This document shows, piece after piece, positions 48,382 through 60,679 of a DNA stretch of 64,000 bases. This DNA is from Rostrohypoxylon terebratum (lineage: Eukaryota > Ascomycota > Sordariomycetes > Xylariales > Hypoxylaceae): assembly GCA_022497145.1 (NCBI GenBank), contig MU385879.1, positions 275,811 through 339,810 on the forward strand. Reading direction: 5' to 3'. How positions within the stretch are numbered: the first letter of the stretch is position 1; each line of letters starts with the position of its first letter. The notes under the pieces are model-generated. The model made no database searches. It saw only the letters and a list, made by a program, of their open reading frames with translations, and was not told the DNA's origin. The position numbers and the translations under genes were made by a program.

Positions 48382-48588
48382 ATGGCTCGCTTCTTCACCA
48401 CTCTCCTGGCCGCCGTCGCCATGTTCCAGGTCGGCTCTGCTGCCCCTTACGCATTCCCCAACGGCACCGTCCCTGCTGCTCCTCCCGTACCTACTGCTTC
48501 AGGAGCTCCTAACGGCACTGCTTTTATCAACAGCGAAGTTCTCAAGCGCCGCCTACGAGACTTCCCTATCGCTCTTCACCGACCTTAA
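48382..48588 (+). CDS. Small putative secreted protein, 68 residues
   Basis: Single exon with a strong start (CAGCCATGGC). Residues 1-20 (MARFFTTLLAAVAMFQVGSA) form a classical signal peptide with an A-x-A-like cleavage site before APYAFPNG. The mature part is Pro/Ala-rich with two NGT sequons and no cysteines, and it ends with a dibasic KRR motif (VLKRRLRDFPIALHRP) that could be a Kex2 processing site. I do not recognise a family. It could be a cell-wall or secreted peptide precursor. Its isolation in a gene-poor stretch and the TATA-like box support a real gene, but there is no homology evidence. Confidence 0.5.
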   Translation: MARFFTTLLAAVAMFQVGSAAPYAFPNGTVPAAPPVPTASGAPNGTAFINSEVLKRRLRDFPIALHRP

Positions 48589-51015
48589 GGGAACGTCTTG
48601 GTCAATGAATCGTCGCCAACTATGGTCTAACGGAAGATTGGCGACTTATCAGGGGTGGTCAGGATGGGGAGTCTAGCGGGCGACGACAAGCCGCTAGATC
48701 GTCAGCAGAATCGGAGAAAAATATTGAGATGGAGGATATCCTACGGGGGAAGATGCATCTAAAATTTATTCCGGCCCCATCCTGGTCGCCCCACCAAGAA
48801 GAAAGAGGCCCCCTATTTTGTATTCATGCCGGTAGACGATTTCACGACTACAGGGAAAGAGTTTTCGGATTCTCGGACACTTGAGAGCTGGAGGACAGGG
48901 AAGGACGCTCGCCTCGCCTATACTAAACGGCTAGCCTTCGACATTTTGTTTGTTAAACGATAGAACGAGCGAGTTGGATACTGGCGGAGTTCGAGCATGG
49001 ATATCTTACTATTCCAAGGTTTACTATCTTTCATGTCCAAATACCGCAACCACTTCAATTCGTATATATAATATGACTCCATCGCTCGTCATTTTCTCAA
49101 TAGACGCGCTTATCATCCATGTGTGACTCGTTTCGTGTCAATCTCTTCTCTACTGGCAAGTCTACCTTTACTTACCGGACGAAGAGACTCTCTGAGATAA
49201 AAGACCGTAGTTAGTTCTCGGAGATGTCCTAGTAGTAAAACCGGCGTGTTAGTAGTAATGCTATTGATGCAGCTATAGCACAATTACCTGCCGGTCCACG
49301 GACTAAAAGGTGAGGCTAACAAGATACTAACCTAACCTATGTTTCTCGACTAGGTCTGTATTGACAAAATTTTCTCCGAGATCAGCTTGGATATTCCCTT
49401 CCGTTATTCCGCGTATACTCTTCGTAGATCTTATCTCGGCGAGATATGTTGCAGATCAATTATAGAATCGGTAGGTAGTAGGTACCTACCTACCTACCTG
49501 GTACTCAGAGACTCCGAAAAAAAAACTCCACGGCATTATCGTAGACTAAGTACTAAATGGGTGGGTACAAATTCTTTAGGGCACCTTTGATATTTTCCAT
49601 AGTTAAAAACGATTTTCACGCTTTCACATTCTATCATGTCGCATTAAGATCAAGCTACAGTATCTTGGGGTAGCGAAATCACCCAGGTTCCGGCTACTTG
49701 TTACGACTGCCATTGATCGCAACATGCCCACGAGGCGGTGGGCCTGATTTACCGATCAATGCGACATGCGTTCTCTCGGATGTTAAGATAATCGATGTTA
49801 CTTAAACAGACTCTTGTTCGCCGCGCTCAAGTGTGTAGCCGAGCCGCATAAGTTATCGGTAAAATGCAGGAACGGAGCTAAACCACCGCTTCCTATAACT
49901 ATATCTCATGCCTCCTTATAGACCGGGATGGATTATAATTGGTTACATATCTTAAAATTTGAGAAATGGTTACCTTATATGTCATAAGAGTTTTACTTCC
50001 ATGATTCGACTTAGATTTGAAAGTTGAGGTGTGAATAAACACTTACCTAGATACACGATATGCCCATTCAAGGGGTGACGGTTGACTAGGTATGAAAAGG
50101 GGGGGTAATCTATTAGACATTCTGGCCCCACTCAATTGATAGGTACCTAATCCAAGATGTTATTTATCGTTGCTGTTATATCGGGAGCCCTTTTAGAGTG
50201 TCCTCTCCGTCTCACAGGATGATATTATCTCAGATTGTCTCATTTCATTGATTTTATAGTCGCAAGTATCTCTCGTACTCTAGGTAAAGCGCAATGTATG
50301 TGATTGAAATCTCTAAGAAACGTGACGATGGAAGCGCCCACCAGGTACGATACCTGCCATACGAGAAAGGTCAAAATTTCCCGTGACGATCGTCTCCTAA
50401 ATGAGGCCGCTCCTCCTTCCATACTAGGGATAAACTGCGAAGAACTGACATGTGGGTGGAACAGTGCGATGAGCCTTGGTCCCTTTTCTGGGTAATGTAA
50501 TCGTTAATTTCCTCGAAGGTTTGCAGTTGAAGATATCAACGATGGGGCGAATATGAGATCTGCTATGCAAGGGAAAATGATAGTCACCGGGACCTTAGGG
50601 GATCCTCGGTCGGCATAGACTATCAAGTTAAAGTTGGCGTCGATGTGTAAATCAACTCCATTGACATTTCCAAGGCGATTAATTTTTGATCTTGTCAACT
50701 CCTTGCGGGTTAGCGACTACATACACGATCAAATCCTACGGTTACCATCTAAATGTTGTAGATGAATTGATTTGACCCTAAAGCCAATTCGGACGCGCCG
50801 ATTCATTGTTAACATTAGATATTCCTATGGGTACACAACGATAAGAATCAGGATATACACAATATATGAACATCTGGTACTATGAAGCAAAAACTTTACA
50901 TGAAGCTTGATCATAAACTTCCTCTCTTGCACCAAGCGCAGTATAGGGGGTGGGTCCACGTGACCTTGTAGTAGAGTTAGGTAGGCGTTTAAAACCCAGT
51001 GACTTGATCGTGGTC
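48589..51015. other. Intergenic region, no gene seen
   Basis: The 3' flank of the small secreted-protein gene, then AT-rich non-coding DNA. A palindromic GGTAGGTACCTACC-type cluster lies at 49471-49499. No frame has a recognisable product or consistent splice links. Confidence 0.45.
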
Positions 51016-53475
51016 TCAAGGCGAACGGGACAAAAGAGAAAGTGGCCACATAGATGAGTTTTTCCCATTGTTAGATGTGGAATCGTTTGGGTATCCGGAG
51101 AAGCTGAGTTGGTGCAAGCCACGAATAGTTGATTCAACCTCATCTGGATCCGAGAGGTCAATGAGAGACCACCTTGCACCTCTGAAAAGCTTCAGCACAA
51201 TCCATAGTAGTAGAAATATGAGTACCTAGATACTGAGGGTGAGACACTGTTCCTGGAAGGTGTCTGGTAGGTTAGGTACCTAGTTGGTAATAGGCAGGTA
51301 CTGACCATAAGATACGAAGATAGGAATGGCTCAACGTAGAACCCATTCCACAATGAAGCTCCATTGAGTACTAACAGAATGAACAAACATACTGCTACAG
51401 AGACGTATCCAGTCAGAGGTTGCCCGTTGCTGATGTATGGATAATCGTTGTCATCTCCTTCGTAGAATCTACGAACTCGTGGCACCTTTCGTTCAACAAG
51501 TTCGCGCTTATGTCGATTGATACTAATTCGTGATGGTAAGTAACTTTTGAAGGTGATGTATATGAGATCCACCTTACCAATTATAAAATCGAATGAAAGC
51601 CCAACATTCACAAGTCCAAACCACTAACACGCCAACACTGCCCATGTCGGCCAGAACGTCTATGAACTGATATCTCTTAGCGTAAGCTCATAAGTAAACA
51701 AAAAGGTGGCTTTACTGATGTGATTCCCGATGTAACACCACCACCATGGCATTTATCTGTATCGTTCGACGAACCCCCAGTTTTACTCGAATCCGCAGGG
51801 GGCCGGGCAAGTTGCAGGAACGGTAACCACATAAAGGAAATGGCAGAAACGGCCACTGCTCGAATCGGAACTCTGTAACTGTTTGTTCTACCAAGCCATG
51901 CGAGGACATTGAGATACCAATGCTCGTCGGGCCCTCCCTCTACCTGGTTGACAAGACCGAACAGCATCCTTGATGCAATAAAAAGATTTGTGTTGGCACA
52001 CGACAAAGCGGTGAAAATGAGAAAAGCATTAAATGCGTCAGCTACCCCCGGAGCACCGGCTAACTCTGCAGCAATGACGAAAGGTGAGGTGACTGTGGTA
52101 TTAGTTTGGGTGACCCAATCAACACGCGGAAGGGACTTGTCAGTAACATCCACGCTGAGCGAAACCAATATACCACTTAACGTATATCCAACACAAGCGT
52201 ATACAGAAACCCACTTGGCTGAGAATCGGACAGTGTCTCCGATATTCCCCCTATTGGTGAGCTGCCTAAATGGTTCCGCATCTGCGGGTTTCATCCTAGG
52301 AGGTCTGGCCTCAACTGCAATGGCTGCTGGAGTTTCGATGCCCACGTATGCGAATGTTGCGATTGAAAGGCACATACTAGGTGAGTTATCAGTCACGAGC
52401 TATCAAGAAGTGTTCCATAGATTACTAACAATAGAGCAGCGACCCAGTTTCGAGCTGCGCATGGGTCATGATATGTAGGTTTGTCCCAGTCTAAAGCGTT
52501 AACATTCTCAATGACATATCTAAAAGTAACGTCGTCGCTGGGTACCTAGTAGATAGATTAGGAAACTCACTTGTGAGATCATTCGAACCTTGAGCAGCTA
52601 CACATCCTAGTTAGCATGAATTTCAGAGCTAGCCCATGGAGGTATCCGGTAGGCTATACTTACCAAACACTATCATGAAGACGATAATTATAACGAGACA
52701 GGTCAATTTGATCACACCGGTGACCACCTCAAACCATCCATATAGCTTTGGAGTTGCTTAGTATACATTATACCTGCAAAGATAGTTTGAAAAGGCAAGT
52801 TACCTCGACACCGAAAGAATTGACTACGATTAGTATCAATGGTACAATCAGGTATAATACCACCCCATCAAACTCAGGAATTTTGATCCAGTCGTGTATC
52901 TCGGCTGCGGTAGTTGAGATCAGATAGGCATAGGAAACAGAGTATGTGAACCTGTATCTGATATATCAGCATTCGTACATTTGATAAAGTTCCTCTTAGC
53001 TGACCAGTATGCGATGCCTACCACTATTCCTAGTTCGTCATCTATGAATTTGCGAACGAAGACGGCTAGAGCACCCGGAATTGGCCATATGGATATGAGT
53101 TCAGTAATACATTGCATGACCATCCATGCAAGCATACCCAGGAGTAGAAATGATAGGATGACTGCCAATGAACCACCCAGTTCCAGAACCTGTCCACCGC
53201 GCCAATAAAGTCCGGTTCCGAGTGTGGCGTTGATCGAGATCATCTGTTCGTGTCAGTTATGATTTACATGGCAGGTTTTTAAATATGCCTACAAATATAT
53301 GGATAGAGCGCAGTTTCCTATGTGCCATCCTCCTCTTCATTATCTCTGGCTGAACCGCAGATATTTCGTGATAATCATGTTTGTCATTTTTTACATTTTC
53401 CTGGTCCCACCCTCGTAGAACATTCGGCTGTGTGAAACCGGCGGAACCAGGACTCGAGAGCGAATTTCGGTCCAT
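51016..53475 (-). CDS. Amino-acid permease of the APC family, ten exons
   Basis: A plasma-membrane amino-acid/proton symporter by family. Exons on the minus strand: 53475-53293, 53243-53005, 52951-52804, 52745-52664, 52597-52567, 52519-52430, 52376-51716, 51675-51578, 51522-51306 and 51225-51016, giving 652 residues with all phases closed. The first conserved block is MISINATLGTGLYWRGGQVL followed by LGGSLAVILSFLLLGMLAW, then GIAYWFTYSVSYAYLISTTA, LYGWFEVVTGVIKLTCLV, ATFAYVGIETPAAIAVEARP, TALSCANTNLFIASRMLFGL, DVLADMGSVGVLVVWTCECW and LIFLLLWIVLKLFRGARW. Two junctions are uncertain: the donor after exon 5 (GTTTCC at 52566 keeps frame, whereas the better-looking GTGAGT at 52570 does not) and the 40-nt intron 51676-51715. 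No stop or frameshift is forced, so I call it intact with moderate certainty. The substrate is not predictable. Confidence 0.82.
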
Positions 53476-54056
53476 GAATGGATATTGAATGATGAGTTAC
53501 TCTCCGTACAAGCCTACAGAGAAACTTTTTATCAAATCAAGAAAAAATCCAACCTGGGGCAGACACGGAGGTAAGGCAACGGGTGTCACGAAAATCCTAG
53601 TAGTACAAGGTCGATACGGGCGATATACAAGGCGATGACATGGCGCGCGTTCGCTATCATATCATTGGGGGCGTAAAGGCTGCCAGATGATTGTCGCTGC
53701 GCCACGGCGCCCTGATAATATCTACAATAGCCAATGGTTAGACTCCAATCCTTGGAGGATTCTGTAAGTGCTGATTTCGGTGAATCGGCATTTTGTACCT
53801 ACCTATCTCCTATACACGAGAAAACAAGTTTTAAGGCGCCCAGCCATTTGCTTAGGTAGAATTTGTAGTGGTTGCCTGCCCAAGTGTCAATAGGTGCTTA
53901 CCTAGTACCTATCTGCCTGGGCTTTGGAAGCAATACTTATTATTGCTATATCATCCCATAAAGCGTAGAGATATATCCATTCATCATTTACCAGCTTACC
54001 TATGCAAAGAAACCAACGTAGTCTTATCAACTTTATACGGATATTTCAGCGACGCG
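53476..54056. other. Divergent promoter region
   Basis: Separates the permease (minus) and the CorA-like gene (plus). TACCTACC-type motifs occur near 53798 and 53900. An open frame runs into the CorA-like start from upstream, but its first 60 codons look non-specific. Confidence 0.4.
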
Positions 54057-56165
54057 ATGCCAGTGACACAAAATGTTCATGCCCGTTACCTCAAGGAGAA
54101 AAGTTTGCAGACGTTACTCCAAAGGCTTTTTCCAGGACAGACTGATTTTAAAATTCGGGTACGTAATAGATACAACAACGCCCCTATCGTAGATATATTA
54201 GGCTAACTGGTATAGCTGAGAGATGATCAGTGGTGCTTCACGGTCCCGAAAGAAGTCAGTGAGGTGAGTTCTGCTGACAGTGCGCATCTATGACATATCC
54301 CCTAACACCACTTCAATAGGGCGACCTGGAGTAAGACATCCAATCAATTATAATTATCTTCGTACTTTCTAACAAAATCAGCGCTATCAGAGAAAATAAC
54401 GCCTAGACTACGCTGTAATCTCTGACCGATGGTGGCGCATAATGGCCACTGGTTACAGGCAGTGCGACGGTACCTCGGAAACGGATAAGCCGTGGCAGAC
54501 CGGATGGGGAGCTGAAGGGACGGAATTTGTAGCGGATTGTATGTCGAATTGACATTCAAATATCAAGCATTTCATCTTTGGATGATGCCTACTTCATGTA
54601 ATGTGATATTGGGTCTGTATCTACAAGAACGATGCAATCAACCAGCAATAGATGTTTTGTGAACGAACCTACTGGGCCTATCAAGCTCATAGATATCTTG
54701 CTACCGAATGAAAGTAGCAGCACACAGTCTCGGCACCAACTATACACTGTACAAGAGATTGAGGAATTCCTACATACTGCCAAGCCGAGCAACTACTCAC
54801 ATCGCCATTTGTAAGTGGCTTACAAATCATCCATGTATAAAGGGTGGGCGTCTTTGCTAACGTCACACCTAACGCTCAATAGATCGATATGTCAAAAGAC
54901 GTCATGGAGTCCCTTACAGGCTACCGAGGCACTCCTCGACCTGTTCGTGTCCACACACGGGATGGATAACTCATTCTGGGACCTCCCAACATGCTTCTAC
55001 TATCGGACTAAGGAGGTCGAAATAAATCAATGCCTTCCGGTTACGATAATCAAGAATAGGTCCTCGACAGGTGAGTGTTACCAGGCATCAAGTAAGTAGG
55101 TAGGTAAGTATTGAGAATGGCCTAGCTAACTAGCTCCAAGAGATTGGATATACGATCCGCTATCCCGAGTTGAAAACTGATGGGCAGCAATGGGTCATTC
55201 GTCAAACTGGTCTTTATTATCGACATGACCCAACTACATCTCAAAGTGTATCTGTTCTATTTAGCCCATCACCAAATTCTGCAGCGCATCAGAAGATTGA
55301 GGATTTCTTGCTTGGTGCAGACTCTGGCTCAAGAACCCCATTCGACCCGTGCCATATCCACGAAATCCTGTTCGAAGCATACTTCCCTGCCTTCAGGAGA
55401 TACATAGCGTTTCTCGAAACAAGGCTCCTCCCCATAGCGAACACCACATTTTCCACCTTCATTGACGAACCATTGCGGGTAGGCTACGATAACTTGAGCG
55501 CGTTATCAAGCCTCGATAGTCAGTTCCTCCAGGCATCGACGTTCCTGTCTCACTCGGAAGACGTATTACAGGAACTGTCGCTGCTACTAGGTCAAGAAGG
55601 TCGGAGGTCTCCAACAGTAGGGGTGCTTGATAATTATCGTCGTCAGGCTATAGCGCATCGTCGGACCACAGCACTCCTACAACGGCGAGCACAAACCACT
55701 ACACAGCTTCTGGCGAACACACTGTCTTGTCATGATCAGCTATTAGCTAAGCAACAAAACAACAACATGCTACGGCTGAACAAATCGGCCGTATTCTTGA
55801 CCACATTGACCCTTTTATATCTGCCCGCTTCGTTCGTCGCCGTGAGTATGGAATACAAGCCTTTCTATTCAATCCCGCAAACATGACTTACACTTTTACA
55901 GACATTTTTCGGTATGAACTTCTTTGATTTTGACGACGAAACACGAAAACTTACTGTCACCCCTTCAATCTGGATATACGTAGTTTCCTCTGTCGTACTA
56001 ACCATTCTCACATTTTCTGTTTATTACTGGGTAATACAGAACGATGGTCCAATCATCAAAAGAATGGCCCCTAAGATTAATGTGGAAGGATTGGGGACGT
56101 TGGCTCGGCGCAGTTTTTCGATAAAAGCAGGATCGAAAGGGAAGGTCGAAGGCGCACCCGCGTAA
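54057..56165 (+). CDS. CorA-like membrane protein of the fungal accessory type
   Basis: Seven exons: 54057-54158, 54216-54263, 54320-54330, 54628-54810, 54883-55070, 55141-55841 and 55902-56165, giving 498 residues with every phase closed. Exon 3 is only 11 nt (GDLE) and the following intron is 297 nt, so this junction is the least certain. The C-terminal part has the CorA plan: a long helical stalk, first membrane segment (NKSAVFLTTLTLLYLPASFV), the Gly-Met-Asn signature at 415-417 in TFFGMNFFDF, then a second membrane segment (IWIYVVSSVVLTILTFSVYY) and a basic tail. The N-terminal half is the cytosolic domain typical of the fungal expansion (SWSPLQATEALLDLF, GYTIRYPELKTDGQQWVIRQ). GMN-type proteins transport Mg2+ or similar divalent ions; whether this accessory branch does is unknown. 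It ends 73 bases from the kinase gene, tail to tail. Confidence 0.8.
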
Positions 56166-56238
56166 GCCATACGGCTAGAAAAAGTTAACTTAGGTAGATT
56201 TAGACCAAGTTATAGATAATAGATAAAAGTGCTATTTC

Positions 56239-59200
56239 CTATCGTGAGCCATGGAGATTAATCCAATATATCGTCGTGAAATAGTTTGCATAAGATGATA
56301 TGATGATGACCCCGCCATCCTTTGCTCCACTAGGATCTCCTGATTCTTGGGTAGAAGGGACATCTCCGCTGTTGAGAAACCTGGCAACAAATCTGTCTCT
56401 ATAATGGAGACCTGGTATCTCTCTGATTTCTCGAGGCTTTTCTATGAGACCAGAGCGGGAAACAGGTAATTCTAAGAGTAACATTGTATGCTTTCCAGTT
56501 CTCTGCCCAAGAGCAAAGATTCTCGACCTTTGCTTGTCCACTAGGAGTTCAGCGATGAAATAATTTTGTAGACTTGTCGTTTTATTAAGGGGGTGCACGT
56601 CCCCAACCCTAAAACTTCGAAGAAGTACTTGTTTCTCGTAAAGGACAATGGCAAAAGTTTGTTCATCATCAACAACTGCTAAGGTCGTGAAGAGACGTCC
56701 AGTGTTACCGCTATCGAAGTCCTTTTCCCAATTAGTCAATGAAGTCGCATTAATTTGTCAAACTTTATAGAAACTTACTTGAGGCTTTTGATTCAGCGGA
56801 TTGTCTATTGATAATGCAACAACCTTTCCGTTCTCTTCCCCGGGAAGAAGCAATAAGCATGAAATGCGGACACTGTGCTGTCGGTCTATATCTGGCTGAG
56901 TGATGGCGTAGAGACAGTCGTCTGATGGAAATGTCAAATGGGTCACATTCCTTTCTGGGGCATCAACAGAAAATTGACTCCATAGACTTGAAGTCGATGT
57001 AGTCTCAGTATTCTCCCTAGTTCAATGTTAATCATCGCTCTGTTACCAATCTGGAGATGTCATTACACTTGTATTCCACTTTTCAACAGACTCTCGATAT
57101 CAGTGTAAAAGACCCAAGCCTTGTTTTCGTCTCGAGGAGCTACGCAGGCGATCATCTTCCCGCCTGGGGAGATGGCGATCTGATGAACCCCGCTTTGGCT
57201 CGATGTCGGGAGCGTAATTTCATATTTCCTTTTGAAACATGGACCAGGAATATCATATACGTCCATATCGAACAAGTAAAACTAGAGGTTTATCAGCCAG
57301 GCACATGATCATAGCAGGGAACCTCAGTGTGACATACATGAGGTTGCGGCCCTGTTGTGGAAGCAATAAGATACCTCTCGGTGAGCTTCACGCTTTTCCA
57401 TTCACCAGGTACTTGAAGTTTGTACTTTGCGACCATATCAACCTGCTTCCCTTTGTAAGGCAGAAATGATTGCGCGTTGTATAATCTGATGTGGTCTCTC
57501 GTCCAACCAGCTATAACAACACCGCTTTGCGAGATCGAACATCCTATGAAGCTGCTTGGATCTGCGAGACGCCAACTTCTAATTCGGGTATCTTCTGGAT
57601 CTTGCCTACGATAAAAGGAACATTAGAATAAGAGGAGACGAACCTAGATATTAGAAAGGAATTTGATACTTGCTTATGAGAGACTAGTCTCTTCAGTGGT
57701 TGAAACATCCTACCTATTACCCCTTGGCCTCTGGGTTCCTCATCATCCTCTATAGTCGAACTCAGTTGGAGATAGACGTCGGAAGCTTTCAGGAGTTGAT
57801 CACTAATAGATTTTGCGGAATCTCTCTGACCAGGGTCTAGCTGCAAGACTTTGTCTTCAAGATACTGTAACATATCCTCGATCGCATCCCCTTCTCTCGA
57901 ACTCCTCTGTTTAGCTTTCTTAACAAGACGCTTGTGGCAGTTCCTGACAGCGGGATGAATGTTGGTTCTCCTCGTAAATTTCGTATGGCGAATATAGAAA
58001 AAGTCACCGCCTCCCGCTTGGTTTCGTATTGAATAATCAGAGCGCTCGGTAGAATATTTCTCGATGCCTTCCTTTCCCTCCTCCATATATGTGAGTATAA
58101 CACTCACAACACATCCAATTGACCAGACATCGCTTTTTTCGTTCATCCTCGGTAAAGAAACGTTCGACTCGGGTGCAAGGAAAGTGCCTTCAGCTCGCCG
58201 GTTCACCGTCCCTGACACAGTCGTCTCCCCCCTCCTTTCAAACGCATGGCTGATATCTCTATCGTCGACCTTGGAGTTACGCCGCGAAATCTTCACGCGC
58301 GACATACCAAAATCACTTATTTTCCATATAAACTTCGAAGAATCCCGCTCGTCGGGAAAAACAAGTATGTTTGCTGGTTTTAGATCCATATGGTAACAGA
58401 CCATTCTGTTATGATTATGATCTTGAATCTCCGAGTGCAGAAATTCCAGGCCATCTGCGAGGCCCGAGGCACACTGAAGGAAATGGGCCTTTTCCGAATC
58501 CTGGGTGGGTGGCGCAGTAGTTTCCATCCATTTCCCCAGGTCGCTCTCTGCAAGGGGCATGAATAGACTGAAGGTATTTTCGCCAAGCTGAAGACTACCC
58601 AACGTCTCAAGGATGTTCTTTGATTCGCGAGGGGTGTACAGGATCATCTTCATATTGTCGTATTCTTTCTGAAACCCGTCGCTCTTCTTAAAGTCCTTCC
58701 GCGCCAACAATCTTGGCTCCGTATTTGCCATAGAAGATCGATTGTCTCTAAAATGCCCCGCTGCGATTTCGACCCGGAATACTTCGCCATAAGCGCCTTC
58801 TCCGAGTCTCAAGCTGGATAAATAAGGCAGCCTTCGCCTCTCGCCTTGAGGGACTTGGATATCCTCCCCCTGCAAGAGAACAATGGGACAAAAACATGGT
58901 TGCGTGTCGAGGAAGCCGTTAATATCGGAGTCACTATCCAGGCCAAGTACTTGCCGAAGCTGTGCATCGTCTGCTGGTAGTTGGTCGAGCCTCCGTTTCT
59001 CATGAGAGTATTTTGGCCAGGTAGAAGTGACGAGAAGACTTGTAACGAAATTCCTGGCTGCTTCTACGCTACATCGCGCATAGATCAGCGTAGCTAAAAA
59101 ATCATGGAGGCATCGTTCTGCAGTTCGGGAGACTAGTATCTCCGCGGTTATGTCCGGGCCGAAGTGATCTTGTATTGACGCGTCTTGAGGCACCACACTA

Positions 59201-59352
59201 CGGTACAATTGGTTCAGGGTGGCTCGCTGGAGAATCTCACAGGCGGTTCCAACTTTCGCGAACCGCTTTTCAGCATTGTCGCGGTTCTCAAGCTTCGCAT
59301 GGATCTGCTTGTACAAATCCTTGCAAATCTTGTCGTATGACGCAAAGGCCAT
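56239..59352 (-). CDS. Protein kinase with a C-terminal WD40-like half
   Basis: Five exons, 59352-57674, 57605-57338, 57281-57067, 57016-56779 and 56721-56239, give 960 residues. The first intron is GC-AG (donor GCAAGT at 57673, 68 nt). The GT three bases further on would lead to a stop, while the GC site continues the frame into SHKQDPEDTRIRSWRLADPS. Residues about 1-170 are a helical N-terminal region. The kinase has LRLGEGAYGEVFRV, Lys219 (LLARKDFKK), HMDLKPANIL (321-330), DFGMSR (347-352) and GTFLAPES. The HRD arginine is methionine, but the catalytic Asp323, Asn328 and Asp347 are kept, so activity is plausible. Residues about 560-960 contain short repeats such as IGCSISQSGVVIAGWTRD and HQIAISPGGKMIACVAPRDE, beta-propeller (WD40-like) in style. 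I do not recognise a named orthologue. Confidence 0.78.
57606..57673 (-). other. GC-AG intron
   Basis: A 68-nt intron in the kinase gene whose donor is GCAAGT rather than GT. The acceptor TCGTAG is followed by GCAAGATCC, so the donor hexamer and the exon start share GCAAG. Phase analysis supports only this reading. Confidence 0.6.
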
Positions 59353-60679
59353 CCAGGCGAAATACTACCCAGGCAAAGATAATATATGTTTAATAAATGT
59401 TCGATATCATTAAGCATAATGAAGGGACGAGTTAGTTTGGTAGGAGATACCGTAAGTATCTGTGCTGACACTATTTGATTGCGTTGCCTTCCAAAGATAG
59501 TAGGTAGGGAGATAGTGGACAGTATGTAATCTTTGGACATGGTGTAGGCAACTTTGGAGATGCGCGCCTCGTCGGCTGAGTTGACCAGATGCTAGGTACG
59601 TTATCGAAGCTGACGGTAGAAATAATAGAAACTTGTTTCCGTAAAGGGCTAGCATGTTGATAGCTGTACGATCTGTACTTCTGCCCACGGATCGTACACT
59701 TAAATTATGTTACATTCACTGATTGGTGTCCTCTGTATTATCAAGTCTATCAATATAAGTATCAATACCACTCTAACGTGCGCATATCACATTGCCTGCA
59801 GACTTAATACGACATACATACCTGGTATGGATCCATTGAGGATCGCCCCGGTAGCGACAACCACCCATTCACGGTTGGCCTATTGGAATATCCATCTGTC
59901 TACAGAGTATAGGTAGGTAGGTACTTATGAAGAGCTCGCGTGCTTGCGCACCAGAACAGGTGTAAGTGTTGCCTTTGGCCAACCCTGTCTTCATGATGGT
60001 GGGGTGTGCCGGGGTTCTCATCCCAGCTGAAGTTGCAAAAGCAAAACTTAGGGCGAGAGATTAGGTACCGAGGTCCCCTATTTCTACTAGGTAGCGACAT
60101 GTTTCGCCCTGACTGGTAGACCGCCATCTGGGCAATTGGGGACCCAGGCAGCCAGGTAGGGCTGGTAGGGCACGGGCAATCATCCAAATCCAAGGTTGGG
60201 GGGGTATTATATCAATTTTTAACACCCCACCAAAACTTCCAAAGAGCTACAATAATAGCTCGTGATAAATCCTGATAGAAAAGCAGAACGCTTATTCGTA
60301 AAACTGACCATACCACCCCGGGTTTCTTAGAATGACAATTTATTGATACCTGGCATGCTAGCACATAGCCACACCCTCTCCGCTAACAAGCGGATGGAAG
60401 TATGTATAACTCCCTTGCACTAATTTGGGGGTGCCAGACAGATTCCCAGGAAAAGGAATCGCTTGAAGCCCTGCTCATATCAAAAGTAACTGAGGTCATA
60501 CATTCAGAAGGCTAATTACCATACCTCCGCAATATCTTGATTGTTTCGTTCAAGAAAACAGTTCTAGGCTGCTTGTGATGACAAACGACTTAGTAAAAAC
60601 GGTAGGTTGCTAGGTAGGAGAAAGTGGGCGAAGGCGGTGGGGGTATACACTTCCCGATGTGTCTGAATATACCTAGTAG
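59353..60679. other. Intergenic region, no gene seen
   Basis: The 5' flank of the kinase gene and beyond. A TAGGTAGGTAGGTAC cluster lies at about 59911-59924. Open frames on both strands are unconvincing. Confidence 0.4.
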
